From positions 1 through 43,132 of the forward strand of contig NZ_JACJPL010000005.1 of assembly GCF_014696065.1 (NCBI RefSeq): 43,132 nt of DNA, given 5' to 3'. The position numbers and the translations under genes are program-made. Below the pieces are notes generated by a model, which saw only the letters and a program-made list of their open reading frames with translations, did not search any database and was not told where the DNA came from. Below are positions 9,054-16,512 of this stretch, piece after piece (the first letter of the stretch is position 1; each line of letters opens with the position of its first letter). This DNA is from Leptolyngbya sp. FACHB-261. Lineage in GTDB: Bacteria > Cyanobacteriota > Cyanobacteriia > FACHB-261.

Positions 9054-9706
9054 TCTCCGGCCTAGCGAAGACAGAAGCATCTCAAACAAGGCGCTTGGAT
9101 TATTGATGCAGCCAATAGCTCCTCGTCTCCGCGATTCTGCAACGTGTTCTGAATCTCTTGAACCTGCATAAATAATAAATGGTGTGTGATCACCCGTTGA
9201 CCGTAACTTCTCAAGTAGCATGTACCCTGCTTGTGGGTCAGGAGGTCGTCTCATATCTGAAATAATTGCGTCAAACTGTTGTCGATTTAATCTGTCTAAT
9301 GCTTCTTCTGTTGATGTTGCCAATACAAAACTAATCCCTAATGCCTCCATTGATTGCCGTTCATAGATATTGTTATTAGGATTGTCATCAACCCAAAGAA
9401 TCGTTGTCCTGCCTGCCTGCTTAATTACTCTAGGAGTAACTGCTTCAGCAACTACATTGGCTGTGACTTTAGCACCTCTTACTAAGCTGCCGGAAATCAC
9501 ATTGCCATCATTTCTATAAACTGTTGCTGCTGTTTCAGCTTGCTGGCTTTTGATAGAAGCCTCAGAACCAGCCCCTTCAAGAGTTAACTCTCCCAATTTG
9601 TAAAGAACTCCTGTAGAACTGAACCAAAGCGGATCAAAACAAACAGCAGGATTGCTAGATAGATGAGAGCACTAATTAGCTTTGCAATTGCGTCAAGGAG
9701 CTTAAC
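9048..9706 (-). pseudogene. Membrane-anchored response-regulator-like protein, frame-disrupted near its N-terminus
   Basis: From 9596 (a TTG) to 9048 the frame encodes a linker and a receiver domain: ILWVDDNP (acidic pocket), AIISDMRRP (phospho-acceptor Asp) and FIIYAGSRD (Ser switch). The usual KP lysine is replaced (CINNP). Upstream, the next frame encodes TFDEVVKLLDAIAKLISAL, a hydrophobic helix and SVLQEFFTN; the two join as FTNLGELTLEGAG if one T is added at 9595-9596. I infer a membrane helix plus receiver in the intact protein, an architecture found in other cyanobacterial proteins. No normal start codon is visible in the upstream frame. Downstream sits an attC-like site. Confidence 0.65.
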
Positions 9707-9805
9707 AACTTCATCAAATGTCCCAACGTCTTCACCGACAACTCAAATGACAGTTTAACACCCACAGACAATCTAAAAGTAATATCCCTACAGTTAACTT
9801 AGAAA

Positions 9806-9895
9806 GCCTAACGCACAGCTCACCTGCCGCCTACGCTCCAGTCTTCGTTACTTCGCTTCCTCCGCTCCGGCGGCAGGTGCAGCACCTTGTTGTGC
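9806..9895 (-). other. attC-like recombination site (GNAT cassette)
   Basis: GCCTAAC (9806-9812) and GTTGTGC (9889-9895) bound a 90-bp imperfect dyad. The inner arms are perfect: CACCTGCCGCC on both sides of an unpaired centre. This is one of the clearest sites in the array. Confidence 0.8.
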
Positions 9896-9910
9896 TGCTT
9901 GTTGGTGAGT

Positions 9911-10348
9911 TTAGGTGCGTTTCATCTTGAAGTGCGCGTCATCTTCGCCTTCGACAACGAAATCCAGCCGCTCATAAAGTCGCCGTGCGGGATTCACTTT
10001 CAGCACTTGCAGAGTCACAGGATGCTCCTGCCGTTGAGCTTGTCGGATAATCTTCAAAATAATGAGACTGCCAATGCCCTTGCTTTGGTATTCAGGCAGT
10101 ATTTGGATGTTGCCAATATGCACTCCATCTTCCTTGTAATCCACCTCAACACGCCCAATCTCGTGACCGTTCAGCACGATAATCTGGTTGGCTTCAGGCC
10201 GGAGATGCTGCTTAAAATAGCTTTGCTGCCACACCTCATCCCAGCCCCAAGTCGCTTCGATATAATCATGCATAGTTGTGCAATGTAAGGCATACAAGAA
10301 GCCGTAATCTTCTGGTGTAGCAACGCGAAGTTTGATTACATCTTCCAT
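9911..10348 (-). CDS. GNAT-family N-acetyltransferase (cassette gene)
   Basis: The 145-residue protein starting MEDVIKLRVATPEDY shows the acetyl-CoA-binding core IQILPEYQSKGIGSLIILKII (Q/RxxGxG/A loop) and the C-terminal VNPARRLYERLDF typical of GNAT enzymes. An upstream ATG at 10393 would overlap the next attC-like site, so the start at 10348 is preferred. Substrate is unknown; such enzymes acetylate amines on antibiotics, amino acids or proteins. It lies between two attC-like sites (9806-9895 and 10388-10473), so it is the sole gene of its cassette. Confidence 0.82.
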   Translation of the reverse strand: MEDVIKLRVATPEDYGFLYALHCTTMHDYIEATWGWDEVWQQSYFKQHLRPEANQIIVLNGHEIGRVEVDYKEDGVHIGNIQILPEYQSKGIGSLIILKIIRQAQRQEHPVTLQVLKVNPARRLYERLDFVVEGEDDAHFKMKRT

Positions 10349-10387
10349 ACGCTTTAGTCTCGCCTTCAGCACCGCCACGCGCAAGCA

Positions 10388-10473
10388 GCACAACGGTTCT
10401 TGTCAGCGGCTGCTAGAATTTTGTAGTCAACGCAGGTCGCTTTAACCAGTCCGCTGCATCAGGGTTGTTGTGT
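10388..10473 (-). other. attC-like recombination site (Mph cassette)
   Basis: GCACAAC (10388-10394) pairs with the right end ACACAAC on the other strand (10467-10473). The inner arms are TCAGCGGC and TGCAGCGGAC, the second with extra bases as expected for attC bulges. Length is 86 bp. Confidence 0.75.
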
Positions 10474-10526
10474 GGCTAATAGAGGCTCAGAGGCTTGATA
10501 CTTCGAGCGATTGTTGGTCAATCAAA

Positions 10527-11444
10527 TCACTCCGAGTCACTCACGCCAAGCAATTGTCTAGCCATCTGTTTATATTCATCCAAGCCTGACTTCAGTGCAA
10601 ATTCTGCAATGGCGATGGGATAAGAAGCAGCTAGTTCAATGACGTGTTCTGCCATCTTCGGCCAAACGCATCCACCAGCCTTGGCGTATGCTGATATCAG
10701 CTTGTTCAGAGCGTTTTCGCCAGAAGTGCGGTAGTGGGCAACAAAATCACAGGCTGGGTCAGTGACGGCTGCCTCAGTCCAGTCAATGAAGCCAGTTACC
10801 CGTACTTGGGCATCAATCAAAATATGCCCAGCGTGTAAATCCCCATGAGTTAACACTGTTTCTTTTGGCCAAACCTCATCTTTTTGGAGCCAGGATTGCC
10901 AACGGTTCCACAACTGCTCACCAACACCAAACTCGTTTTTCACTGCATCTACCTTCTGCTTCATCGCCGCACGTGCTTGTTCAGGGGTTTCGACAGGAAG
11001 ACCAATTGCTTGTGCTTCTACAATGCTAACTTGATGAAGAGAGGCAATCCCCTTAGCCAGCGATTCATGAAACTGGTCGGGTGGATTCGCTGCATCAATT
11101 TCCCACACATAAGCTTTTGCCTCTGAGTCGATTGTGCCTGTTGGCACACCGTTTAATGCCCGATAAGCAATGAGTTCATCTGTGCAAACAGTCCATCGTG
11201 GCACTTCCACACTCAGAAGAGGGGCAATTAGTTTCAGCGTGCGCTTTTCCTTATCCACTGATGGTAGAACGTCCTCCCGCCGGGGAAGACGCAAAATCCA
11301 GCGTTCTCCGTCAGCATCCGTTGCTAACACAACTTGGAAGTCAAGCCCCGATTCATTAAATTGCAGTGAATTTTCTTGAATAGTTAAATCATGCTTGTGG
11401 GCTAGCTCAAGCACTTCTTGCTTCGATTTTGTCTCTTTGATCAT
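10527..11444 (-). CDS. mph-like: Macrolide 2'-phosphotransferase homologue (Mph family)
   Basis: The 305-residue protein has the aminoglycoside/macrolide kinase fold: an N-lobe with ERWILRLPRREDV (ATP-site lysine/arginine strand), the Brenner motif LTHGDLHAGHILI with catalytic Asp, and the metal-binding VTGFIDWTEAAVTDPACDF. The WPKETVLTHGDLH, GFIDWTEA and AGGCVWPKM segments resemble Bacillus-type Mph proteins more than Aph enzymes. Those enzymes phosphorylate the 2' hydroxyl of macrolide desosamine using GTP. It is full length for the family and flanked by attC-like sites at 10388-10473 and 11485-11568. Activity against macrolides is inference from family resemblance. Confidence 0.82.
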   Translation of the reverse strand: MIKETKSKQEVLELAHKHDLTIQENSLQFNESGLDFQVVLATDADGERWILRLPRREDVLPSVDKEKRTLKLIAPLLSVEVPRWTVCTDELIAYRALNGVPTGTIDSEAKAYVWEIDAANPPDQFHESLAKGIASLHQVSIVEAQAIGLPVETPEQARAAMKQKVDAVKNEFGVGEQLWNRWQSWLQKDEVWPKETVLTHGDLHAGHILIDAQVRVTGFIDWTEAAVTDPACDFVAHYRTSGENALNKLISAYAKAGGCVWPKMAEHVIELAASYPIAIAEFALKSGLDEYKQMARQLLGVSDSE

Positions 11445-11484
11445 GTCTTTTTACCACTGTGCATCAAGAATGCTAGGGGCTGCC

Positions 11485-11568
11485 GCACAACGCCAGAGGT
11501 GAGTGGCAGCATAGCTTTGAACTTAGCACCTAAATTTCTCAATTGTCCGCTCCACCGCAGTGTTGGGC
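11485..11568 (-). other. attC-like recombination site (serine-hydrolase cassette)
   Basis: GCACAAC (11485-11491) and GTTGGGC (11562-11568) enclose arms GGTGAGTGG and, on the complement, GGTGGAGCGG. The one extra G matches the extrahelical base typical of attC stems. Length is 84 bp. Confidence 0.82.
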
Positions 11569-11598
11569 TGCGATCCCTGCCTATGCATGTCCTTTTTT

Positions 11599-13062
11599 CT
11601 ACTGCCTCTGTGCTCTTATTCGTTGATCTGCTTGTGGTCTCAAACTCGTTATACCTGTTTGGGATAATATCATTGCACTAACATTACCTGCATCGTTCTT
11701 TTCAAAGAAAATGTTTGTGTTTGTAGCTTTGGAAAAGAACTCTAGCTCTGATGTGGGGAAGAACTGTAATGGCGGTTGCTGCCCATATTGTAGGAATAAG
11801 TTTCCATCACGGCTTGTGACGTTAAATTGCAATCCAGTTTCTGTTGAGTAAAGACCTGAGTAGAGGTCAGTCTCTGGCAGGGTAATAGTTATTTTTTCTG
11901 GTGGAAATACATCAGGCCAGTCATACTCAAGTGCGAGCGATCGCATGACTTCCTGCATCAGCTCAAATTCTTCCGAGTTGAGCATGACAACAGCACCTTT
12001 TCCAATATGCGCGTAAACACGCATCAATGATACAAATCCTTTATTTTTACCACTATGAAAAAAGTAGAAACCATCGCCAATTCCACCACCTGCGAAAAAT
12101 CCTAATCCTACAAATAATCCATTCCCTAATCCTATAAATGATTCATCTGTTCCTTGGGTTTGCTCTGGCTGTTGGGGTCGCAGCATTTCTTCTAGCGTTT
12201 TTTTACTCCAAACGGCGGGAGTTGAGCCACGCAATACTCGCATCAGTTCCACTCCGACTTTGGCTAAATCTGATGGAGTTGTCCACAAACCTGCTGCTGC
12301 CATCTCAGGATAAACGTGATGCTTTCCTTCAAGTGGGACCCTAGAAGAGAACAAGTGAGCCGTTGCTGCCCTTGCTAACCAATCGTTCGGGAGCGGCTGT
12401 TGATAAGTGCTATTGGTCATGCCCAAGGGGTCGAGCACCAATTCGCGCATGACTTCTGGAAACGGTTTGCCTAATACATCAACCAATACCTGTTGAGCAA
12501 CGGTTGTGCCGCCGCCCGAATAGCGATGATGTAAGCCAGGAATGATATTGACCTCCACCTTATCTGTATTAGCAGGAGGTTCGCCATTGAGAACTTGAAC
12601 CGTAGTTGGTAATGGCTCTGAGTTTCGATAGCCAGGAAAGCCATGTACCGTTAAGCCAGCAGTATGGCTCAACAGTTGGCGCAGCGTTATCTGAGGTTGC
12701 CAGTCTGCAAGGGGAGGCACAGACCATGAGGTGAGATAAGTGTTAACATCCTCATCAAGATTAAGCCGCCCCTCTTGCACAAGACGCATTACCGCTAAAG
12801 CGAAAACAGGCTTGCTGATTGAGGCAGCTTGAAACAATGTGGATGGTATAACTTCACGGGTTGTTCCAGCCTCGCACACCCCAAATCCGCGCGCCCATTC
12901 AATTTCAAAATCATTAATGACCGCAATGCTTATGCCTGGTGTGCGGTAATGCGCCAATCGCTTGTACAGATTTTTTGGCGAACCGAATTTTCCCTCCAAG
13001 GCTGTTGCTGGCAAAAGATTATTGATAACACGCTCAATACGTTGCTCAACAGATTGCAGCAT
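11599..13062 (-). CDS. Serine hydrolase of the class C beta-lactamase/esterase family
   Basis: The 487-residue protein has the SxxK nucleophile motif in FQAASISKPVFALAVMRL (about residue 85), a YSGGG in the position of the YxN motif, and a late HSGKNKGF box. The C-terminal 80 residues form an accessory domain as in many AmpC-like esterases. There is no signal peptide, so it would be cytoplasmic, which argues against a conventional periplasmic beta-lactamase; an esterase or peptidase role is as likely. The ATG at 13062 has GAGGGGTAAGCC just upstream and is preferred to 13107. The gene is bracketed by attC-like sites at 11485 and 13172. Confidence 0.85.
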   Translation of the reverse strand: MLQSVEQRIERVINNLLPATALEGKFGSPKNLYKRLAHYRTPGISIAVINDFEIEWARGFGVCEAGTTREVIPSTLFQAASISKPVFALAVMRLVQEGRLNLDEDVNTYLTSWSVPPLADWQPQITLRQLLSHTAGLTVHGFPGYRNSEPLPTTVQVLNGEPPANTDKVEVNIIPGLHHRYSGGGTTVAQQVLVDVLGKPFPEVMRELVLDPLGMTNSTYQQPLPNDWLARAATAHLFSSRVPLEGKHHVYPEMAAAGLWTTPSDLAKVGVELMRVLRGSTPAVWSKKTLEEMLRPQQPEQTQGTDESFIGLGNGLFVGLGFFAGGGIGDGFYFFHSGKNKGFVSLMRVYAHIGKGAVVMLNSEEFELMQEVMRSLALEYDWPDVFPPEKITITLPETDLYSGLYSTETGLQFNVTSRDGNLFLQYGQQPPLQFFPTSELEFFSKATNTNIFFEKNDAGNVSAMILSQTGITSLRPQADQRIRAQRQ

Positions 13063-13171
13063 TGGCTTACCCCTCTTTCCTGTTCTGGATCTGTCAGTGC
13101 TATTCAATTTTACTGAAACTTAAAACTTAACTGACAATCCCTAAATTCTGCTCCTACCAGAAATCTAAGCA

Positions 13172-13257
13172 GCCCAACGGCGAAGCTCAACAGCGGCAGA
13201 TAACCTTTGCATCACCACCAAGATCTCTAACTTGTCTATTGCAGCGCAGTGTTAGAC
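13172..13257 (-). other. attC-like recombination site (monooxygenase cassette)
   Basis: The ends GCCCAAC (13172-13178) and GTTAGAC (13251-13257) both match the consensus exactly. Inner arms CAGCGGC and GCGCTGC pair less well. Length is 86 bp, equal to the neighbouring sites. Confidence 0.75.
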
Positions 13258-13274
13258 TGCTGGCAACATTTCAA

Positions 13275-13631
13275 TCATGATTTGTCGTCTTCTTTGACGA
13301 TTACTCGCGCGACACGAAAGAAACCGACTTTCCCTCGCAACGGCTCAGCTCCGTAGCGTTTGATAACTTCAAGAATAGCCGCCGATGCTTCATCGTTGTG
13401 AGGAACACGACCAGATGCAGTCCAGTCTTCTTTTGAACGCCATTGAGCGTAGTTAATCACTCGCTGCCCGTCATCGCTGGCATGGAAACTCGCTGAAATG
13501 AATCCGACATAGCTCTTAAAGTAACGTTCGACTTCATCGGCAATTGCGTCAATGAATGCCTGCTGGTTTTCCGGGGCGACTTCAAATTCAATGATCGGCG
13601 TGAAAAATCGATTTTCTTCAATTGTAGGCAT
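13275..13631 (-). CDS. Antibiotic-biosynthesis-monooxygenase (ABM) domain protein
   Basis: The 118-residue protein fits the ABM dimeric alpha/beta-barrel fold (PF03992): FTPIIEFEVAPENQQAFID begins strand 1, VGFISASFHASDDG forms the central strands, and INYAQWRSKEDW is the most conserved box. Members oxidise polyketides or quinones or act as degrading monooxygenases without cofactor. The substrate is unknown. A GGAAGAGAAATAAAG site precedes the ATG. It sits alone between two attC-like sites. Confidence 0.8.
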   Translation of the reverse strand: MPTIEENRFFTPIIEFEVAPENQQAFIDAIADEVERYFKSYVGFISASFHASDDGQRVINYAQWRSKEDWTASGRVPHNDEASAAILEVIKRYGAEPLRGKVGFFRVARVIVKEDDKS

Positions 13632-13744
13632 CTTTATTTCTCTTCCTATATTAAACTTTGTTTTAGCGTGTACTAGCCTCTTCCGTTAATTCACGCTCGC
13701 ACTCTCCAGACAAACCTTCCATATCCTCGCTGATAACTTAAGCA

Positions 13745-13830
13745 GTCTAACGGTTCGATCAGCGGCGACGATAAAACTAGAACGATAGACGAAAAAACTT
13801 TGCTTGTCCGCTGCAATTGAATTGTTATCT
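13745..13830 (-). other. attC-like recombination site (nucleotidyltransferase cassette)
   Basis: GTCTAAC (13745-13751) and the degenerate end GTTATCT (13824-13830) bound arms TCAGCGGCGAC and TGCAGCGGAC. An R'-like copy of GTTATCTCGC occurs again on the minus strand at 14439-14448, at the head of this cassette. Confidence 0.75.
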
Positions 13831-13852
13831 CGCTGTTGCTTCACTTTCATGA

Positions 13853-14374
13853 CTACTCTAAGTCTGTCACAATACCAACATACTCTTCTGGAAGTGGAAG
13901 ATTAAAGTATTGCTGCAATAGTCGAACGTCATGAATGTCTTTTGCTTGGGGCTTGTATCCTGTGTGAAATAGTATCTGCGCTTCAGGTGTGATGCAAGAA
14001 ATCACATTGCCGTCGATCATGCCCTGTCCAGCTAAACTATCCTGTGGATAATGAAAAGGCATGCCGTCTTGTAGGACTTGAATCAATTGTCCGCTACTAT
14101 CCTGTTGGACAGTGTGAAAGTCAACACTACGACAGTTAGCATCTTTCATCACAAACCGCGTTGGTAACTCATTCAGTATGATAGCGAACTGATAGATAGC
14201 GAGGGTCTGTTCAATCTGACTAGCATCCTCCAACCTAACTACGAGATCGAGATCACTGTGCGATCGTGTTTGTTGACTTAACAGGGCATCGACACCCCAA
14301 CCGCCATCTAACCATACAGGAATCTCTGCCCGCTCTAACCAGGCCACAACCTGCAAAACATCTTCTGATTTCAT
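13853..14374 (-). CDS. lnu-like: Lincosamide nucleotidyltransferase-like protein (LinA/Lnu type)
   Basis: The 173-residue protein has the nucleotidyltransferase core WLDGGWGVDALLSQQTRSHSD and DLDLVV, giving the GGWxxD and DxD metal-binding pattern, a further Asp in SVDFHTV, and the C-terminal CITPEAQILFHTGY with DIHDVRLL. This layout and length agree best with LinA/Lnu(A)-type enzymes (about 161 residues), which adenylylate lincosamides. ANT(2'')-like aminoglycoside enzymes share the fold, so the drug specificity is uncertain. It is the outermost gene of the first cassette run, with its attC-like site on the 3' side. Confidence 0.75.
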   Translation of the reverse strand: MKSEDVLQVVAWLERAEIPVWLDGGWGVDALLSQQTRSHSDLDLVVRLEDASQIEQTLAIYQFAIILNELPTRFVMKDANCRSVDFHTVQQDSSGQLIQVLQDGMPFHYPQDSLAGQGMIDGNVISCITPEAQILFHTGYKPQAKDIHDVRLLQQYFNLPLPEEYVGIVTDLE

Positions 14375-14961
14375 ACAGGCGTGAGAGATTTGAAACCGTG
14401 ATCCAAGTCTACATAAACTTCAACGCGACTGAACGAAGCGAGATAACTATGTATTCAACGTCAGATCTAAAGGATAAGCACCCATTTCTCTCAGGATTAT
14501 TCATTACATTTGCGGGATAATACCTGCTTCTTAAGGAATTAAACAGAAACTTTGCCGTTTAAGTTCGTGCTTTCGGGGTGTTAACCATCAGAACGGATGG
14601 TTAATGCTGGAGTACAGGGTGTTATCCGTCAGTTTTGCTGGATAACACCCTTAATACTGGAATTACCCAGCATTTATCCATGTCAGATCTTCAACCACCT
14701 CGGTTGCTTGACCAGGCTAGGTAGTCCATCCGGCTTAGACATTTCAGTCTCAGAACTGAAAAATCTTACATTTATTACATTCGAGATTTCATTCTGTTTC
14801 AGAATAAGCGCCATCCTAAGGATGTGGGAGCAGATGAAATCAGGAGTTATTTATCTCATCTCGCGCTTGAGCGAAATGTTTCCGCATCCACTGACAATCT
14901 GACAAGCTTGGCTGAAGTCAAATTAAGCTCCAGGTAATAACGAGATTTGGTAACTATCAGG
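14375..14961. other. Head of the cassette run and non-coding spacer with two hairpins
   Basis: A lone core GTTATCTCGC (minus strand, 14439-14448) marks the upstream border of the nucleotidyltransferase cassette, but no second half-site or integrase follows. Two strong dyads lie next to each other: TTAACCATC/GATGGTTAA (14581-14604, 6-nt loop) and GGGTGTTATCC/GGATAACACCC (14617-14650, 12-nt loop). The 101-codon frame across 14597-14902 shows no protein features. Confidence 0.5.
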
Positions 14962-15237
14962 CACAGAAATCCCCTGCTATTCTCTCAAGTGAAAGGCTCT
15001 AGGGCACGGTGCTCTTAATGACCTAATGAATAAGTCTCGTTCCAGCTTTCAAACTGGGTTGAGATGTCCATCCAGCATAGCCGTCGTTTTTCTGACTGAG
15101 TAGGAAGAAAATCAGTGGATTGGAATGGGGCTATTGCTTAAGCTTCGGTGCTTACTTCGCTGGGTTCGCTGCAACACAGAGATCTTTTTTGCGCTGCCTA
15201 CTTGACTTCAATAGGGAGACCCTGCTACTTTCCAACT

Positions 15238-15404
15238 CAGGCAACTGGACCCCTAGGCGTCCCCCAGGGTCTTAGACAAACTCTGGGGAACTAACCGCCA
15301 GGTTGATATGAACAACCTGGCGGCTAGGGGGCAGTTTATCACCTACCTTTCTCGGCCCTAAACGGGGTCAAAGGCTCTATTGCCCTCAAATTTTTGGAGT
15401 TCTT
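15238..15404 (+). ncRNA. Predicted structured RNA / 5' leader, copy 1
   Basis: The sequence folds as a three-way junction. Stem P1 pairs AACTG-CCCCTAG (15243-15256) with CTAGGGG-CAGTT (15324-15336). P2 is CCCCAGGGT/ACTCTGGGG (15262-15288). P3 is CCGCCAGGTTG/CAACCTGGCGG (15295-15323). A hairpin P4, GGCCCT/GGGGTC (15354-15369), follows, then a ribosome-binding site GGAG before the ORF at 15408. In copy 2 the P3 pair 15304-15314 changes from U-A to C-G and P4 changes between G-U and A-U or U-A pairs, so pairing is kept while sequence varies. It matches no riboswitch or RNA family I know. Whether it is a cis-leader or a free RNA is open. Confidence 0.6.
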
Positions 15405-15407
15405 GTC

Positions 15408-15779
15408 ATGCACCTGACCCAGGTGTTGCAGCCGCAGCTTTGCATTCCCTTATCTCAAGTCGCCCGTTTTTTGGGCATCCCTGAATCGCTCATTTGCCGC
15501 ATGGAGCATTGGCTGCATGTGCTGTTTGTCCATCGTGCTGATCGGGGTGGGCAGTTCCTCAGCTATCGCAAATTCAACCAGTGGCTTGCCGCCTGTGCCC
15601 TGACCATCCAAGCCTGCAACGACCTGCACCTGCTCGACTGGGTTGGCGAAGTGATCAAAACCGAAATCCAGCGCTATGCCTACCCCGAAGACGTGCTGAG
15701 CTATTGGCGGCAGCTATGGCGACAGCGACATACCCAACTGCGCAATGCCAAGAACGCTGTTACCCAAGGCACCCGTTGA
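15408..15779 (+). CDS. Conserved hypothetical protein, paralogue A of the leader-associated family
   Basis: The 123-residue protein starts MHLTQVLQPQLCIPL after GGAGTTCTTGTC. Residues 15-35 (SQVARFLGIPESLICRMEHW) look like a helix-turn-helix, followed by a tryptophan-rich helical part ending YWRQLWRQRH. It is closely similar to the 120-residue protein at 37158-37520, including the unusual ends. Its stop overlaps an ATG (TGATG at 15777-15781), which suggests translational coupling to a downstream frame across the 21-bp repeats. No known family; DNA or RNA binding is inference from the motif. Confidence 0.6.
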   Translation: MHLTQVLQPQLCIPLSQVARFLGIPESLICRMEHWLHVLFVHRADRGGQFLSYRKFNQWLAACALTIQACNDLHLLDWVGEVIKTEIQRYAYPEDVLSYWRQLWRQRHTQLRNAKNAVTQGTR

Positions 15780-15988
15780 TGCCTTGCCCATCGACTGCAT
15801 GCAGGGCCCCATTGCTCGATGCCATCCGTAAATCCACCTTCCAAACCGCATTGATGGACCCAAAGACCCCATTAACGGACTGGTTGACTCCGTTAACGGA
15901 CCCATTCAGTCCATCAACGGACCCATTCACTCCATCAACCAACCGTTTCACTCCGATAACGGACCCATTCACTCCATCGACCGACTGA
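15779..15988 (+). CDS. Short ORF overlapping the preceding stop, enters the 21-bp repeats
   Basis: An ATG at 15779 overlaps the TGA of the small ORF and opens a 69-codon frame that begins MPCPSTACRAPLLDAIRK and then reads PSTDPFT-type heptads before stopping in the seventh repeat. Coupled translation is plausible, but no ribosome-binding site or homology supports it. A one-base shift within the repeats would connect it to the open frame that continues into the ORF at 16162, giving a protein of about 230 residues. Confidence 0.3.
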   Translation: MPCPSTACRAPLLDAIRKSTFQTALMDPKTPLTDWLTPLTDPFSPSTDPFTPSTNRFTPITDPFTPSTD

Positions 15989-16099
15989 TTCACTCCGTTA
16001 ACGGACTCGCTGACCCCGTTAATCGACCTCTAGACTCCGTCAACGGACCCATTCACTCCATCAATGGACTGGTTGACCCCATCAACGCTCCGCGTCGGC
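15848..16099 (+). repeat. Twelve 21-bp tandem repeats
   Basis: Units with consensus near CCRTYAACGGACCCATTCACT recur at an exact 21-bp period, at 15848, 15869, 15890 and so on to 16079. Many contain the palindrome CCGTTAACGG or its near copy. One frame stays open from 15832 through every repeat into the ORF at 16162, reading as the heptad INGPIHS; the minus strand reads as VNGSVDG. The length is compatible either with plasmid-like iterons or with a coding heptad repeat. Confidence 0.85.
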
Positions 16100-16161
16100 C
16101 CGATTTACCAGCCCCAGAGTCAGAATGCCGCAGTTTACACGATCCTTCTACTCTCAAACTC

Positions 16162-16473
16162 ATGAGCCCCACGCTTCGACTCGCTCTCTGGGACCACATT
16201 GTCCGCAGTCTCAATTTGGCTGCACCGCTCAAGCTGATTCTGCTCGTGATCGCTAATTACATCGAACCGAATGGGGACTTGTCCCGTATTCCCCTCAACC
16301 TGCTCAGCCGAGACAGCAATCTGGAAACCTCAGAACTCCACCTCTTACTGCTCAGCCTCGAAGCCCGCGATTTAGTTCGCAAAGTCACTGTCCACCCCGA
16401 AGGTGGCGGTCCCACTGTTTCGCTCTACAGTCTTTCGCCTAGCCTGCTGCGAACTGTGCAAAAGCCCAAATGA
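16162..16473 (+). CDS. Winged-helix/HTH hypothetical protein
   Basis: The 103-residue protein MSPTLRLALWDHIVRSLN then has PLKLILLVIANYIEPNGDLS, LNLLSRDSNLETSELHLLL and ARDLVRKVTVHPEGGGPTV. This resembles the HTH_36 type of winged helix found in replication and phage proteins: a helix, a recognition helix and a beta wing. The same frame is open upstream through all 21-bp repeats but contains no ATG before 16162, so the protein may be the C-terminal domain of a longer product. The arrangement repeats followed by a DNA-binding protein recalls plasmid replication modules, which is only analogy. Confidence 0.5.
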   Translation: MSPTLRLALWDHIVRSLNLAAPLKLILLVIANYIEPNGDLSRIPLNLLSRDSNLETSELHLLLLSLEARDLVRKVTVHPEGGGPTVSLYSLSPSLLRTVQKPK

Positions 16474-16512
16474 AGCCAGTTCCTAAGATCAGAAATTCCA
16501 TCGCCTCAAATA

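Larger units (their letters stand above)
14962..15779 (+). repeat. Duplicated leader-plus-ORF module, copy 1
   Basis: This stretch is homologous over its whole length to 36713-37520. The non-coding first half is at least as conserved as the coding half; 15238-15298 is identical to 36987-37047, and 15365-15404 to 37115-37154. Homology begins near GCACAGAAA and stops at the end of the small ORF, so the unit has defined edges. Confidence 0.85.

Noticed and set aside
14449-14961. Integron integrase or attI next to the array
   Set aside because: No frame in this stretch shows tyrosine-recombinase motifs; only a single core-like GTTATCT remains.
15238-15404. Known riboswitch (glutamine, TPP, cobalamin, guanidine)
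   Set aside because: The conserved core sequences of those classes are not present; only the junction architecture is supported.
15848-16099. CRISPR array
   Set aside because: The units are contiguous with a 21-bp period and have no unique spacers, and no cas genes are near.
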